Shown here in pieces: positions 1 through 8,109 of a DNA stretch of 64,000 nucleotides. The translations under genes were made by a program, and so were the position numbers. Position 1 is the stretch's first letter, and the number at the start of each line of letters is the position of its first letter. The stretch is from Actinoplanes aureus (GTDB lineage: Bacteria > Actinomycetota > Actinomycetes > Mycobacteriales > Micromonosporaceae): NCBI RefSeq assembly GCF_015704865.1, contig NZ_JADQTO010000011.1, forward strand, positions 1 through 64,000, written 5' to 3'. Below the pieces are notes generated by a model. The model was not told the origin of the DNA and did not search any database. It saw only the letters and a program-made list of their open reading frames with translations.

Positions 1-86
1 TGTGGCAAGTCGAGGCCTTGGCCAGGAGAACGGAATGGGATGAGGTCAGGGCGTTGGCAAGGACGGCATTGACTCTCCTGGCCTGA
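1..86 (+). CDS. C-terminal end of a protein entering from the left edge (partial)
   Basis: Frame 3 is open from the left edge to a TGA at 84-86 and encodes a 27-residue tail beginning WQVEALARRTEWDEVRAL. It looks like an amphipathic helix, with Arg/Glu alternating with Ala/Leu, as at the end of many small cytosolic proteins. The other two forward frames carry stops within the first 75 bases and read as noise. The tail is too short to name a family, and the function is unknown. Confidence 0.4.
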   Translation, partial: WQVEALARRTEWDEVRALARTALTLLA

Positions 87-231
87 CCGACGCACTACTT
101 TCGGCGGGGCGTGCGCTGGCCGGGATGGTCGCCGTGACGTTGCGTAGCGAGCGACTCGCGGCTAGATCCGTACCCGCCGGGGTGAGCAGTCCGATCCGCA
201 CCCCTCGGATGATGTTTGCGATCATCACCGG

Positions 232-738
232 ATGGAGTTCCTGCTCGATCCGCCCTTTGGCGTCGGTCCGTTACGGCTTGGGATGGCGCCAGACGAGGTA
301 CGGGCGGTGCTCGAGAGCATCGGCCCGCTGCAGCCTACGGCCTATGGCGAGCTCGCCGTGCATCTCGCCAGCGGCTTGGGGTTCAGTGTGGGTTTCGGGG
401 TCGGCGTGACGCTTAACAGGGTTAACGCGATCGAGGTATGGCGTCCACACGAACGTGACGTGGTGCGGTATCGCGACGTCGACGTGTTCGGTGTGCCTGC
501 GCTGGAGGTCGTAGAGCAGCTGCGTCGTCATGTGGAGGTGGACGCGAACGAGGAGGATGACGGGTTCACCGCGCGAGAGTTGTATCTTGCGCTGTGGCGG
601 CCTTTCGCTGCGGATGACGACCCGGATGAGACGCAGGGTCACTTCTTCCAGTCCGTGCTCATCGCCAGGCCCGGCTACGACGACACTCCGGCCGAAGCGG
701 CGGCACGGCTGGCCGCGGGCCACGAACCTGGTTACTGA
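232..738 (+). CDS. Hypothetical protein, 168 aa
   Basis: Soluble acidic 168-residue protein with no signal peptide or membrane segment. It opens MEFLLDPPFGVGPLRLGMAP, a pattern I associate with small orphan proteins of actinobacterial accessory regions (N-terminal strand, a GPLRLGM turn, then an alpha/beta body). The C-terminal part has an acidic loop (EVDANEEDDG) and a helix rich in Ala. The ATG at 232 has no strong Shine-Dalgarno. It lies in a run of small unrelated genes on the same strand (942-2615), which is typical of cargo or immunity-type gene clusters, but no toxin is visible nearby. The function is unknown. Confidence 0.6.
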   Translation: MEFLLDPPFGVGPLRLGMAPDEVRAVLESIGPLQPTAYGELAVHLASGLGFSVGFGVGVTLNRVNAIEVWRPHERDVVRYRDVDVFGVPALEVVEQLRRHVEVDANEEDDGFTARELYLALWRPFAADDDPDETQGHFFQSVLIARPGYDDTPAEAAARLAAGHEPGY

Positions 739-968
739 CTCGGGTTCGGTCTCGACTCTTGGGCGGGCGGATTCGCCGCGTTGATCGGTGCGTGCAGAAC
801 GTCCGCACATCGGCAAAGTCGGATGTCGAGCGCCAGCGACCCCTGGTTACGGCGCGTGACGTGCTCGTTGGCGGACCAGCGCGCACGGGCCGCGGCAGAC
901 ATCCGGACGCCCTGCTGGCGCCTCCGGGATCGCGCGCACTTGTGCGGGGCGGCTGCAATCATGGCTGG

Positions 969-1232
969 GTGGACGACCGGTGGCACCAGCTTCGTCGGCT
1001 GCTAAACGAGTGGGACTTCATAGGTGCCTTCGACCCCGAGACCAACACCGATGAGTACGACTGCATGATCCCGCCTCTGCTGCACCTCCTGGCTACGGAC
1101 GGGGATCCTGGTGTCATACAGCAGTTCCTGGACGCCGAGCTCGCCGAGCACTTCGGCATGTCGATCGACCAGGCTGAGACCAGCGAGGTGGCAGAGCGAC
1201 TGACTGCCTGGTGGCGTGCCTCCGCCGGATAG
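969..1232 (+). CDS. Small DUF1871-like (YugE-like) hypothetical protein
   Basis: The frame is open from 759, but only the part from about 969 reads as protein. It encodes 87 residues with the stretch LLNEWDFIGAFDPETNTDEY, an arrangement of W-D-P/F-x-G followed by D-E-Y that resembles DUF1871/YugE-like domains. It is a mostly helical acidic protein ending in AERLTAWW. I chose GTG 969 because conservation-like sequence starts there; GTG 942 is the alternative. Neither has a good ribosome site. Family assignment is by memory of the motif and is tentative. It shares the run of small orphan genes in the left arm. Confidence 0.5.
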   Translation: MDDRWHQLRRLLNEWDFIGAFDPETNTDEYDCMIPPLLHLLATDGDPGVIQQFLDAELAEHFGMSIDQAETSEVAERLTAWWRASAG

Positions 1233-1416
1233 TCCACCGGCGCGGACAGCGGCAGATCAGTGCACCTCGAGACACGGACCAGGCGGGCCCCGCTCACGTC
1301 CGTAGGATCATGCGATACGCCGACTGGGGTGGTCTGGTGCACGGAGGTGGATTGCCGTTTTGTCAAGCGTCCGCCAGCCTGTGCGGCCCGAGTTGTCGGC
1401 TTACCGGAGGCATTCT

Positions 1417-1854
1417 GTGCGAGAAGATCATCCCGTCGACCAGCTTGTTGTCGCGCTAGAAGGAGACCCCGCCGCATCGATCGTCAGCGCGATGCGTGTG
1501 TCAGCTCAGCGGCTTGCTGACCAGCGTGACTGGGTAATCGATCCGCCCAGCTTTGTCGATCAGTCGGATGAGTCTGGCGCACGCTGGGTCGGATTTGGGC
1601 TGCGGCTTTACACAGCCCTGCCGCCATGGGGTGATGACATCGACCCGCAGGTGGACAGGGCCCACTTAGAAGAGGTCAAGGAGCTGATCGGCGAGATCTG
1701 TCGACTCTCGGATGAGTACCACGCGTCCTTCCAGTTCGAGTACGCCAGCGAATTCGTCGGCATGGTTGAATCCGGACGAATGGATTCCGGGCTTGAAGAC
1801 TCCCTCATCGGCGAGTGGGAGCGGGCTATCAACCGCGTGAAACCTCATGAATGA
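1417..1854 (+). CDS. Hypothetical protein, 145 aa
   Basis: GTG 1417 is preferred over the longer open frame from 1360 because a clean GGAGG lies at 1406-1410, six bases upstream. The product (MREDHPVDQLVVALEGD...) is acidic and soluble, with a helix-strand pattern: an N-terminal helix, a two-stranded region around WVGFGLRLYTALPPWGDD, and a C-terminal helix containing GLEDSLIGEWERAINRV. No enzyme motif is visible. The size and composition resemble orphan immunity-type proteins, but nothing in the sequence proves that role. Confidence 0.6.
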   Translation: MREDHPVDQLVVALEGDPAASIVSAMRVSAQRLADQRDWVIDPPSFVDQSDESGARWVGFGLRLYTALPPWGDDIDPQVDRAHLEEVKELIGEICRLSDEYHASFQFEYASEFVGMVESGRMDSGLEDSLIGEWERAINRVKPHE

Positions 1855-2102
1855 TTCGGGTGACAAAGTTCGGAAGGTGCATCCAGAAGGACCCTCATCT
1901 CGGCAAAGTCGCGCACGCCCCCATGGCGCGGCCCGTACGAAGCGTGATGGCAGCTCAGCCGCCAGCACGCATGCTCAGCGGCAGACATGCGCGCCAATCC
2001 AGGCGGTTGACGGCGCTGTCCCTTACCGGACCGAGCGGGTCTCTATGTCTTAATCGGAGGGTGATCGGGTACGCCCACGTCATGACGAGGAGACCCACGC
2101 CC

Positions 2103-2615
2103 ATGGCGGTAGCGGCACCCGCCAGCGGCGCGGCGCTGTTCCGGGTTTCGTGGGTGCTGAGCATTGTCCGGCTGTCCGGGATCTTCTGGCTGGTCTACCT
2201 GGTAATTCAGCCGCTGGTAGGGCTGGCCTTGGGCGCGGAACGCGATCCATGGTGGGTCCTGCTGCTGCAGGGGGCCATCTACAGCGCGTTGGCCGCCGGT
2301 GGTATGGCGCTCTTGCCTCGCTCACCGTTCCATAACTGGGTACGGATTTCCGACGGAGGGTTGGAGCTCTGTGCCGCGGGCAGCGACCCCATCCTGCTGG
2401 CCTGGCCCGACGTCGCGTCCGTTGAGGTACGGCGGCAAGGACTGCGAACCGTTCTCCGGGTCACCCCGGTCGAGATGAGCCGGGTCCAGCGAGCCGACGT
2501 GCACTATGGCCTTCCCCGGGTCCGCAACGGTGCGTTCATCGCCGATGTCGGACTGCTCCGGCCGGGTGTTGATGTCCTGCGGCGTGCCTTGGCCGCCCAT
2601 AGTGGTCGCGCATGA
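2103..2615 (+). CDS. Membrane protein with two TM helices and a PH-like domain
   Basis: Starting at ATG 2103 (AGGAG at 2088-2092) gives 170 residues. Two hydrophobic segments lie at about residues 16-44 and 50-72, separated by a short ERDPWW loop. A beta-rich cytosolic part follows (about 75-165: RISDGGLELCA, PILLAWPDVASVEVRR, TVLRVTPVEM), which has the strand spacing of bacterial PH-like domains of small membrane proteins. An ATG in the same frame at 2082 and an upstream extension to 1851 are possible but read as non-coding. The gene sits in the low-density left arm. The role is unknown; a membrane-associated sensor or scaffold is a guess. Confidence 0.6.
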   Translation: MAVAAPASGAALFRVSWVLSIVRLSGIFWLVYLVIQPLVGLALGAERDPWWVLLLQGAIYSALAAGGMALLPRSPFHNWVRISDGGLELCAAGSDPILLAWPDVASVEVRRQGLRTVLRVTPVEMSRVQRADVHYGLPRVRNGAFIADVGLLRPGVDVLRRALAAHSGRA

Positions 2616-2906
2616 ACGACGGCGCGGCCGGGACGCTGGTGTCCGCCGGTAGGTCCGGCGGCCAGGTAAGCGGTCCAGTCGGCTCTACCGAACCGAGCGC
2701 ATTCAGCGGCATACCCGGGTTCGAGCTGACAGCCGCCAAGTTGCTCATCGGCAGGAGCGTACGCCAGCGAGCGCGTAGGGATACGAAGGGTGACGGCCCT
2801 GCTGGCCAACGAGCACGGACGGCGGCAGATGTGCGCAGCCGATCAAGCGCCCTGGTCCAGTCATTCGAGCCACTGGTGCCTGCCGCGAGGTTGGCATCGG
2901 TCAGTC

Positions 2907-3773
2907 CTATCGGCCCAGAACCGCCGCACGGTCGGCGACTATGCAGCTGACCAGGTGCCCTAGCATTTCCGGTCCCTCGACGTGAGCGAGGTGGCCCTGC
3001 CCGGACAGGACGTGCACGGCCGCGCCCGGCAGCATCCGCTCGACGGCGGTGAAGGCGGTGCCGTAGGGCTCGCCGTCCCGGCTGTACTCGCCGACGACGA
3101 GGTCGACCGGCACGTCGAGTGCCGCCCACCGCTCAGGCTCGGGGTCGAAGGCGTTGAGCGCCGCGAGCTCCTCCGCCACCGGCGCCGCCCACAGTCGCAA
3201 CGGCGCCCAGGCGGGACTGGCCCGCAACGCCGCGACGTGCTCCGGCGAATACCTGGAGACGTCAATGTTGACCACCTCGACGGCCCGGTCCAGGTCTCCG
3301 GCGGTGATAGCCGCACGCAACGCCGGCACAGCATCGGCCCCGAACGGACGCAACACCGGCTCGTACGCGATCACGTGCCGCACCGCCGCCGTCCGTGTTG
3401 CCGCCTCGATGGCGACGAGTGCGCCGTAACTCCAGCCGAATAACCGCATCGGCTCGTCGAGCCATTCGAGCCATGCCAGCAGATCGAGCACCTCGGTCTC
3501 GACGCCGTAGTTGTCTCCGAGTGGTCCGCTGGGCACCCGGCCACGCCGGTTGAGGATGAGGATCGGCTCGGGTCGGTTGACGGCGACCATGACACGGCGC
3601 CATCCCTTTGCGTCGGTCATGACGCCCGGGGCGGCCACCAGCGGCGTGCCAGTCCCCGGACGCCACAGAGCGTGCAAGCGGACACCGTCACGGTCGATAT
3701 GACGAGATTCCACCCGAGCAACTCTATGTCGGACGCGACCGGCGTCGCTGTGACCACGATCATGACCGCTCAT
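2907..3773 (-). CDS. Alpha/beta hydrolase
   Basis: 288-residue alpha/beta-hydrolase-fold protein. The nucleophile elbow is GWSYG with Ser115, and the catalytic His is in the C-terminal GQGHLAHVEGP segment. The acid is probably the Asp/Glu in VDLVVGEYSRDGEP. The oxyanion-side strand reads GTPLVAAPGVMTDAKGW, where the classical HGxP is replaced by APGVM. There is no signal peptide, so it is a cytosolic esterase or lyase-type hydrolase of unknown substrate. The first ~20 residues (SGHDRGHSDAG) look non-conserved, so the true start may be an internal GTG. It is on the opposite strand to the genes on its left and stands alone. Confidence 0.8.
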   Translation of the reverse strand: MSGHDRGHSDAGRVRHRVARVESRHIDRDGVRLHALWRPGTGTPLVAAPGVMTDAKGWRRVMVAVNRPEPILILNRRGRVPSGPLGDNYGVETEVLDLLAWLEWLDEPMRLFGWSYGALVAIEAATRTAAVRHVIAYEPVLRPFGADAVPALRAAITAGDLDRAVEVVNIDVSRYSPEHVAALRASPAWAPLRLWAAPVAEELAALNAFDPEPERWAALDVPVDLVVGEYSRDGEPYGTAFTAVERMLPGAAVHVLSGQGHLAHVEGPEMLGHLVSCIVADRAAVLGR

Positions 3774-3808
3774 CGGCAGTTTAGGCCGCCCGACAATGGC
3801 ATTTGTCC

Positions 3809-4093
3809 CTACTGTTGCTCCCGAAGCGGTTGCTCACCATCCAAGGGCGCACGGACGAGGGCTAATCTCCGCTCATCTGAGGCGCCATAGCATGCGAAGT
3901 TCCGACGCGCTTGAGTTAGGCTCAGCGAGCGGTTCGGCCCGCCGCGAATCTCCTCAGCGTCATGATCATCCTGTCCGTCATCTTCCCAGAAGCAAACCGG
4001 GCAAATTTCGTAGTAGCCCCGCTGGCTCAGCGTGACAAACCCGCAGCAGGGACACGCATACGGCCCTCCTTGGGACGGCCTGGTCACGTTCAT
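3809..4093 (-). CDS. CPCC family cysteine-rich (zinc) protein
   Basis: About 94 residues. It contains GGPYACPCCGFVTL, then YYEICPVCFWEDDGQDDHDA, which gives two CxxC pairs with the acidic tail typical of the Cys_rich_CPCC family (Pfam PF14206). The cysteines probably bind one zinc ion. The family function is unknown; members are common among accessory genes. Several in-frame starts exist up to 4168. I use ATG 4093, which lies inside a 16-bp palindrome at 4085-4100 (listed separately). There is an AAGGAGG further downstream, but the ATG it serves is out of frame. Confidence 0.75.
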   Translation of the reverse strand: MNVTRPSQGGPYACPCCGFVTLSQRGYYEICPVCFWEDDGQDDHDAEEIRGGPNRSLSLTQARRNFACYGASDERRLALVRAPLDGEQPLREQQ

Positions 4094-4100
4094 GAACGTG
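4085..4100. promoter_or_regulatory. Perfect 16-bp palindrome at the start of the CPCC gene
   Basis: CACGTTCATGAACGTG reads identically on both strands and overlaps the presumed start codon of the CPCC gene. Its length and position fit an operator for a dimeric repressor, or a translation-start hairpin. No regulator gene lies beside it. Confidence 0.35.
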
Positions 4101-4168
4101 TCACTCACGCGGTTCATCATCGCACCGTGCAGCTCCTCTTCGGCTGGTCCTGGCTGCTGCCGACGCAC

Positions 4169-4698
4169 TCATCTCGGCATGAGAATGACTTCTCTCTGGC
4201 CTTCGCGGTCGTCTGCTGCCATGGCAGGCCGGGCGGCGTCGTCGGGGAGGAGGTGGCTGAATGCCAGTTCAGTCGTTGGGGCCGGGATGCTGCGGGTCCA
4301 GGTGTCAGGCTCAGCCTCGGCTGCTGAATGATCAGGTAGTAGGGCGCATTTCGTGCCCAGGGAGGCGCTTGGGCGGCCAGCAATCATCCCGAGCGGGCAC
4401 CTGTTCCGTCGGTTGACGGTCGAGATCTGGTGGCCGACTCGTCGCGATTCTGGCCGTGCGGGCTCGTAGTAGTCGGCCCATGGGTATTGCCTGCCAGCCG
4501 CCGAGTTGGCACGCGTAGGGCAAACCGCTCTGGTGGCCGAAGCTTGGGTGGCATTAGGAATCAAGCCAGGTTCCTAGGATGCTTTACCGATGGTGCGTTC
4601 TGCCCAAACGGTCCTCGGAGGCGACGGGTCTGGCCGCATGCCCAGATGTACCTCAGGTGTAAGCATCTGCTTAGCTATAGGTCAGCGGACAGCGTGGT
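4169..4698. other. No gene seen; left-arm spacer ending at the cellulase breakpoint
   Basis: About 530 bases with short open frames on both strands but no ribosome site, motif or codon pattern that supports a protein. GC is visibly lower than in the cellulase that follows. A TAG at 4678-4680 closes the cellulase frame on its upstream side, so the transition from spacer to high-GC cellulase coding lies within about 4681-4705. Confidence 0.6.
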
Positions 4699-6474
4699 TT
4701 GGTGCGCCTGACGGGCACCAACTGGTTCGGCTTCAACGCCTCCGAGCGGGTCTTCCACGGCCTGTGGTCCGGCAACGTCACCGAGATCACCAAATCGATG
4801 GCCGACCGCGGCATCAACATCGTCCGCGTGCCGATCTCCACCCAGCTGCTGCTGGAGTGGAAGGCGGGGACGTTCGGCACGGTCAACGTGAACACGTACG
4901 CCAACCCGGAGCTCGCCGGCAAGAACAGCCTGCAGATCTTCGACTTCTGGCTGGAGCTCTGCAAGCAGTACGGCATCAAGGTGATGCTGGACGTGCACAG
5001 CGCCGAGGCCGACAACTCCGGTCACGTCTATCCGGTCTGGTACAAGGGCTCGATCACTCCCGAGCTGTTCTACCAGGGCTGGGAGTGGGTGACGAACCGC
5101 TACAAGGCCAACGACACGATCGTGGCGATGGACATCAAGAACGAGCCGCACGGTACGCCGAACGACACCCAGCGTGCCAAGTGGGACAACTCGACCGACG
5201 TCGACAACTGGAAGTACACCGCGGAGACGGCGGCGAAGCGGATCCTCGCCATCAACCCGAACGTTCTGGTGCTGGTCGAGGGCCAGGAGGTCTACCCGCG
5301 CGAGGGTGAGACCTGGAGCTCGCCGAACACCGACCCGGACCGGTCGCCGAACTACTACTACAACTGGTGGGGCGGCAACCTGCGCGGGGTCAAGGACCAC
5401 CCGATCAACCTGGGTGCCAACCAGGACCAGCTGGTCTACTCGCCGCACGACTACGGGCCCCTGGTGTTCAACCAGCCGTGGTTCGACAAGCCGTTCGACA
5501 AGACCACGCTGACCAACGACGTGTGGCGGCCGAACTGGTTCTACATCCACGAGAACGGGACCGCGCCGCTGCTGATCGGCGAGTGGGGTGGCCGGCTGGG
5601 ACAGGACGCCCGGCAGGACAAGTGGATGACCGCGCTGCGCGACCTGATCGCCGAGCACCGGCTGCACCAGACGTTCTGGGTGCTCAACCCGAACTCCGGC
5701 GACACCGGCGGTCTGCTGCTCGACGACTGGAAGACCTGGGACGAGCAGAAGTACGCGCTGCTCAAGCCGGCGCTGTGGCAGCACGGCGGCAAGTTCGTCA
5801 GCCTCGACCACCAGACGCCGCTGGGCGGTGCGGGCAGCACCACCGGCATCAGTCTCGGTCAGCGCTACGGCGACGGCGGGGGAGAGGGCGACACCACCGC
5901 GCCGTCGGTGCCGGGTCAGCCCACGGCGAGCAACGTGACGTCGAGCGGGGTCCGGCTCACCTGGGCGGCGTCGACCGACAACGTCGGGGTGACCTCGTAC
6001 GACGTGTTGCGCGGCGCGACCGTGGTGGCCACGGTCTCCGGCACCACCTATGACGTGACCGGGTTGACGGCGAACACGGCGTACACCTTCAGCGTGCGTG
6101 CCCGTGATGCCGCCGGGAACGTCTCCGCGGCGTCCGCCGGGCGCAGCGTCACCACCGCCGCGGGTGGTGGTGGCGGTGACCAGGGTTGCTCGGCCGCCTA
6201 CAAGACGGTCACCTCCTGGTCGGGTGGCTTCCAGGCCGAGGTCACGGTGAAGAACACCGGCACCAGCGCCTCGACCGGGTGGTCGGTGAACTGGACCTAT
6301 CCCAGCGGAACCACCGTCGGTTCGGTGTGGAACGGGGTGACCGCCACGCCGGCCGTGACGGTGCGGAACGTGGCACACAACGGGGCCTTGGCGGCCGGGG
6401 CGAGCACTACGTTCGGGCTGATCGGCTCGGGTGCCGCCAGCACTCCGGCGGACATCACCTGCACGTCGTCCTGA
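4699..6474 (+). pseudogene. 5'-truncated GH5 cellulase with FN3 and CBM2 domains
   Basis: The open frame gives 591 residues: GH5 endoglucanase (about 1-390), a Gly/Asp linker, fibronectin type III (about 400-490, DTTAPSVPGQPTASNV start), a Gly linker and a CBM2 cellulose-binding module (about 495-591) with its Cys pair. The acid/base Glu149 is in MDIKNEPHG and the nucleophile Glu295 in LLIGEWGG. The protein begins directly at VRLTGTNWFGFN, a GH5 strand that is normally preceded by a signal peptide and roughly 15 further residues. An in-frame TAG at 4678-4680 blocks extension, and no upstream frame encodes the missing part. There is no ribosome site before the TTG/GTG at 4699-4704. As it stands it could not be secreted, so I call it a decapitated pseudogene. 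Confidence 0.8.
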
Positions 6475-6484
6475 CCCGCTGACC

Positions 6485-6515
6485 GTTCGCCCGCCGCCGA
6501 CGGCGGCGGGCGAAC
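6485..6515. terminator. Bidirectional hairpin between convergent genes
   Basis: A perfect 14-bp stem (GTTCGCCCGCCGCC at 6485-6498 pairing with 6502-6515) with a 3-nt GAC loop lies between the cellulase end and the 3' end of the minus-strand ABC permease. It has no U-tract, as is usual for high-GC actinobacterial terminators. Confidence 0.75.
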
Positions 6516-6520
6516 GCCGG

Positions 6521-7264
6521 CTAAACGTCGCGGCGGCGGTGCACCAGCAGGGCGGCGATCAACAGGAGCGAGGGCCACAGCGCGTACGCGAGCCAGGCCT
6601 GCGTGACCGTCGTGTAGATGTCGCCCACCGCCGCCGGTGACCCGTACGACTGGGTGAGCCGTTGCCAGGCCGGGACGAGCATCGCGTGGTTGATCGTCCG
6701 CGGCAGGTCCTGGTGGGTGGTGAACAGCTGCGGGGCGAGGACCAGCAGCAGGATGCCGGACACGTACACCGCGCCGCCGTGCCGTACCAGCACTGCCAGG
6801 CCCAGGCCGACCAGGGCGCAGGCCGGCCCGATCAGCGTCGCGGCGAGCAGCGCCGTCCCGGTACCCGGTCGGTCGAGAGTCAGGTCGCCCAGGACGAGGC
6901 CGGCCACCGTGAACGAACCCGCCGCCATGACCGCGCCCATCACCGTCCAGAGGGTGGCGACCACGGCCGCCTTGGCCAGCACCAGCTCCGCCCGGGCCGG
7001 CACGGCCACCGCGGTGGCCCGGATCAGGCCGCTGCTGTACTCACCGATCATCGTCGACGCGCCGAAGCTGGTCGCCACGATGATCAGTGTCAGGACGCCG
7101 GCCAGCGGAAACCCGTCATTCAAGGTGGGTTCGTCGGCCGGCGACTTGGTGTACGCCGCCACCGCCGCCGAACCGACGACCAGCAGCACCGTCACCGCGA
7201 CGGTCCACCGGGTGGAGCGCAACGAGCGGGTCTTGAGCCATTCGGCCGCGATCAGATCCCGCAT
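6521..7264 (-). CDS. ABC exporter permease subunit
   Basis: 247 residues starting MRDLIAAEWLKTRSLRSTRW, the standard N-terminus of ABC-2-type permeases, in which a cytosolic amphipathic helix precedes the first membrane span. Six hydrophobic segments follow, including TVAVTVLLVVGSAAVAAY and LTLIIVATSFGAS, and it ends in a LLLIAALLVHRRRDV tail. Its start codon overlaps the stop of the ATPase gene (7262-7266), so translation is coupled. With the ATPase it would form a two-subunit ABC-2 exporter of unknown substrate. The divergent histidine kinase and response regulator at 8110-9944 are likely to control or sense for it, a common arrangement for antibiotic or cell-envelope stress exporters. Confidence 0.85.
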   Translation of the reverse strand: MRDLIAAEWLKTRSLRSTRWTVAVTVLLVVGSAAVAAYTKSPADEPTLNDGFPLAGVLTLIIVATSFGASTMIGEYSSGLIRATAVAVPARAELVLAKAAVVATLWTVMGAVMAAGSFTVAGLVLGDLTLDRPGTGTALLAATLIGPACALVGLGLAVLVRHGGAVYVSGILLLVLAPQLFTTHQDLPRTINHAMLVPAWQRLTQSYGSPAAVGDIYTTVTQAWLAYALWPSLLLIAALLVHRRRDV

Positions 7265-7986
7265 CACGCACCCCCGGCCCGGTAGTCGACGCTCGCCGAG
7301 GTGAGCTCCAGGAACGCGTCCTCCAGCGAGCCGGCCGCGCCGGCCAGATCGCCGATCGGCCCTTCGGCGAGCAGCCGGCCCCGGCCGACCACGACGACGT
7401 CGTCGGCGGTGGCCGCCATCTCGCCGATCAGATGGCTGGACAGGAACACCGTGCGCCCCTCGGCGGCGAGCCGCCGGAACAACCCGCGCGCCCACCGGAC
7501 CCCTTCGGGGTCCATCCCGTTCACCGGCTCGTCGAAGACGAGCACCGGGGGATCACCCAGCAGCGCGGTCGCGACCCCGAGCCGCTGACGCATACCCAGG
7601 GAGTACGTCCCGACGCGCCGCCCCGCCACCTCGGTGAGGCCGACCTCGCCGAGCACCTCGTCGACGCGCCGTCCGGGCAGGCCGTTGGCACGGGCCAGCG
7701 CGGCCAGGTGGACCGCCGCGGTCAGACCGGGATGCGCCTGCTGGGCGTCGAGCAGCGCGCCGGCGTGCCGCAGCCCGCGCCGGTGCGAACGGAACGGCAC
7801 GCCGTCGATCGTCGCGCTGCCGCTGGTCGGCGCGTCCAGGCCGAGCAGGACCCGCAGGGTGGTCGTCTTGCCGGCGCCGTTCGGGCCGAGGAAGCCGGTG
7901 ACGCGGCCCGGCCGGGCGGTGAACGAGAGTCCCGCCACCGCGGTGGTGGACCCGTAGCGTTTGACCAGCTGGTCGACTTCAATCAT
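7264..7986 (-). CDS. ABC transporter ATP-binding protein
   Basis: 240-residue ABC ATPase of the ABC-2/CcmA type. It has Walker A GPNGAGKTT, Q-loop region LDAQQAHPG, signature YSLGMRQRLG, Walker B VLVFDEP with the catalytic Glu followed by VNGMDPEG, and the H-loop SSHLIGEM. The short C-terminal extension after LAEGPIGDLAG is normal for exporter ATPases. I start at ATG 7986 (MIEVDQLVKRYG); the open frame runs eight residues further but that part is not conserved in the family. It is the first gene of a two-gene operon with the permease and is divergent from the histidine kinase. Confidence 0.88.
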   Translation of the reverse strand: MIEVDQLVKRYGSTTAVAGLSFTARPGRVTGFLGPNGAGKTTTLRVLLGLDAPTSGSATIDGVPFRSHRRGLRHAGALLDAQQAHPGLTAAVHLAALARANGLPGRRVDEVLGEVGLTEVAGRRVGTYSLGMRQRLGVATALLGDPPVLVFDEPVNGMDPEGVRWARGLFRRLAAEGRTVFLSSHLIGEMAATADDVVVVGRGRLLAEGPIGDLAGAAGSLEDAFLELTSASVDYRAGGA

Positions 7987-8097
7987 GGCGATCACTGTTC
8001 CGCTCGCCACCCCGGCCCGTCATCGGACCGGGGGCCGTCACGGGTGCCGACCGTGGTCGTACGCCCGTGGTCCGATGTTCTTGTCGGACCCCGCCGA

Positions 8098-8103
8098 TAG
8101 GCT
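8098..8103 (+). promoter_or_regulatory. -10 box TAGGCT of a probable leaderless promoter
   Basis: TAGGCT ends exactly six bases before ATG 8110, and no Shine-Dalgarno is present. This spacing places transcription start on the start codon. Confidence 0.5.
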
Positions 8104-8109
8104 CGCCGC

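Noticed and set aside
2612..2950. A 112-codon plus-strand frame overlapping the end of the PH-like gene by ATGA
   Set aside because: Composition is shadow-like, no domain or ribosome site, and it runs into the 3' end of the hydrolase on the other strand.
4590..5309. A 239-codon plus-strand frame that spans the cellulase breakpoint
   Set aside because: Beyond about 4700 it is the +1 shadow of the GH5 coding sequence, rich in Arg and Gln; upstream part has no signal peptide or GH5 strand.
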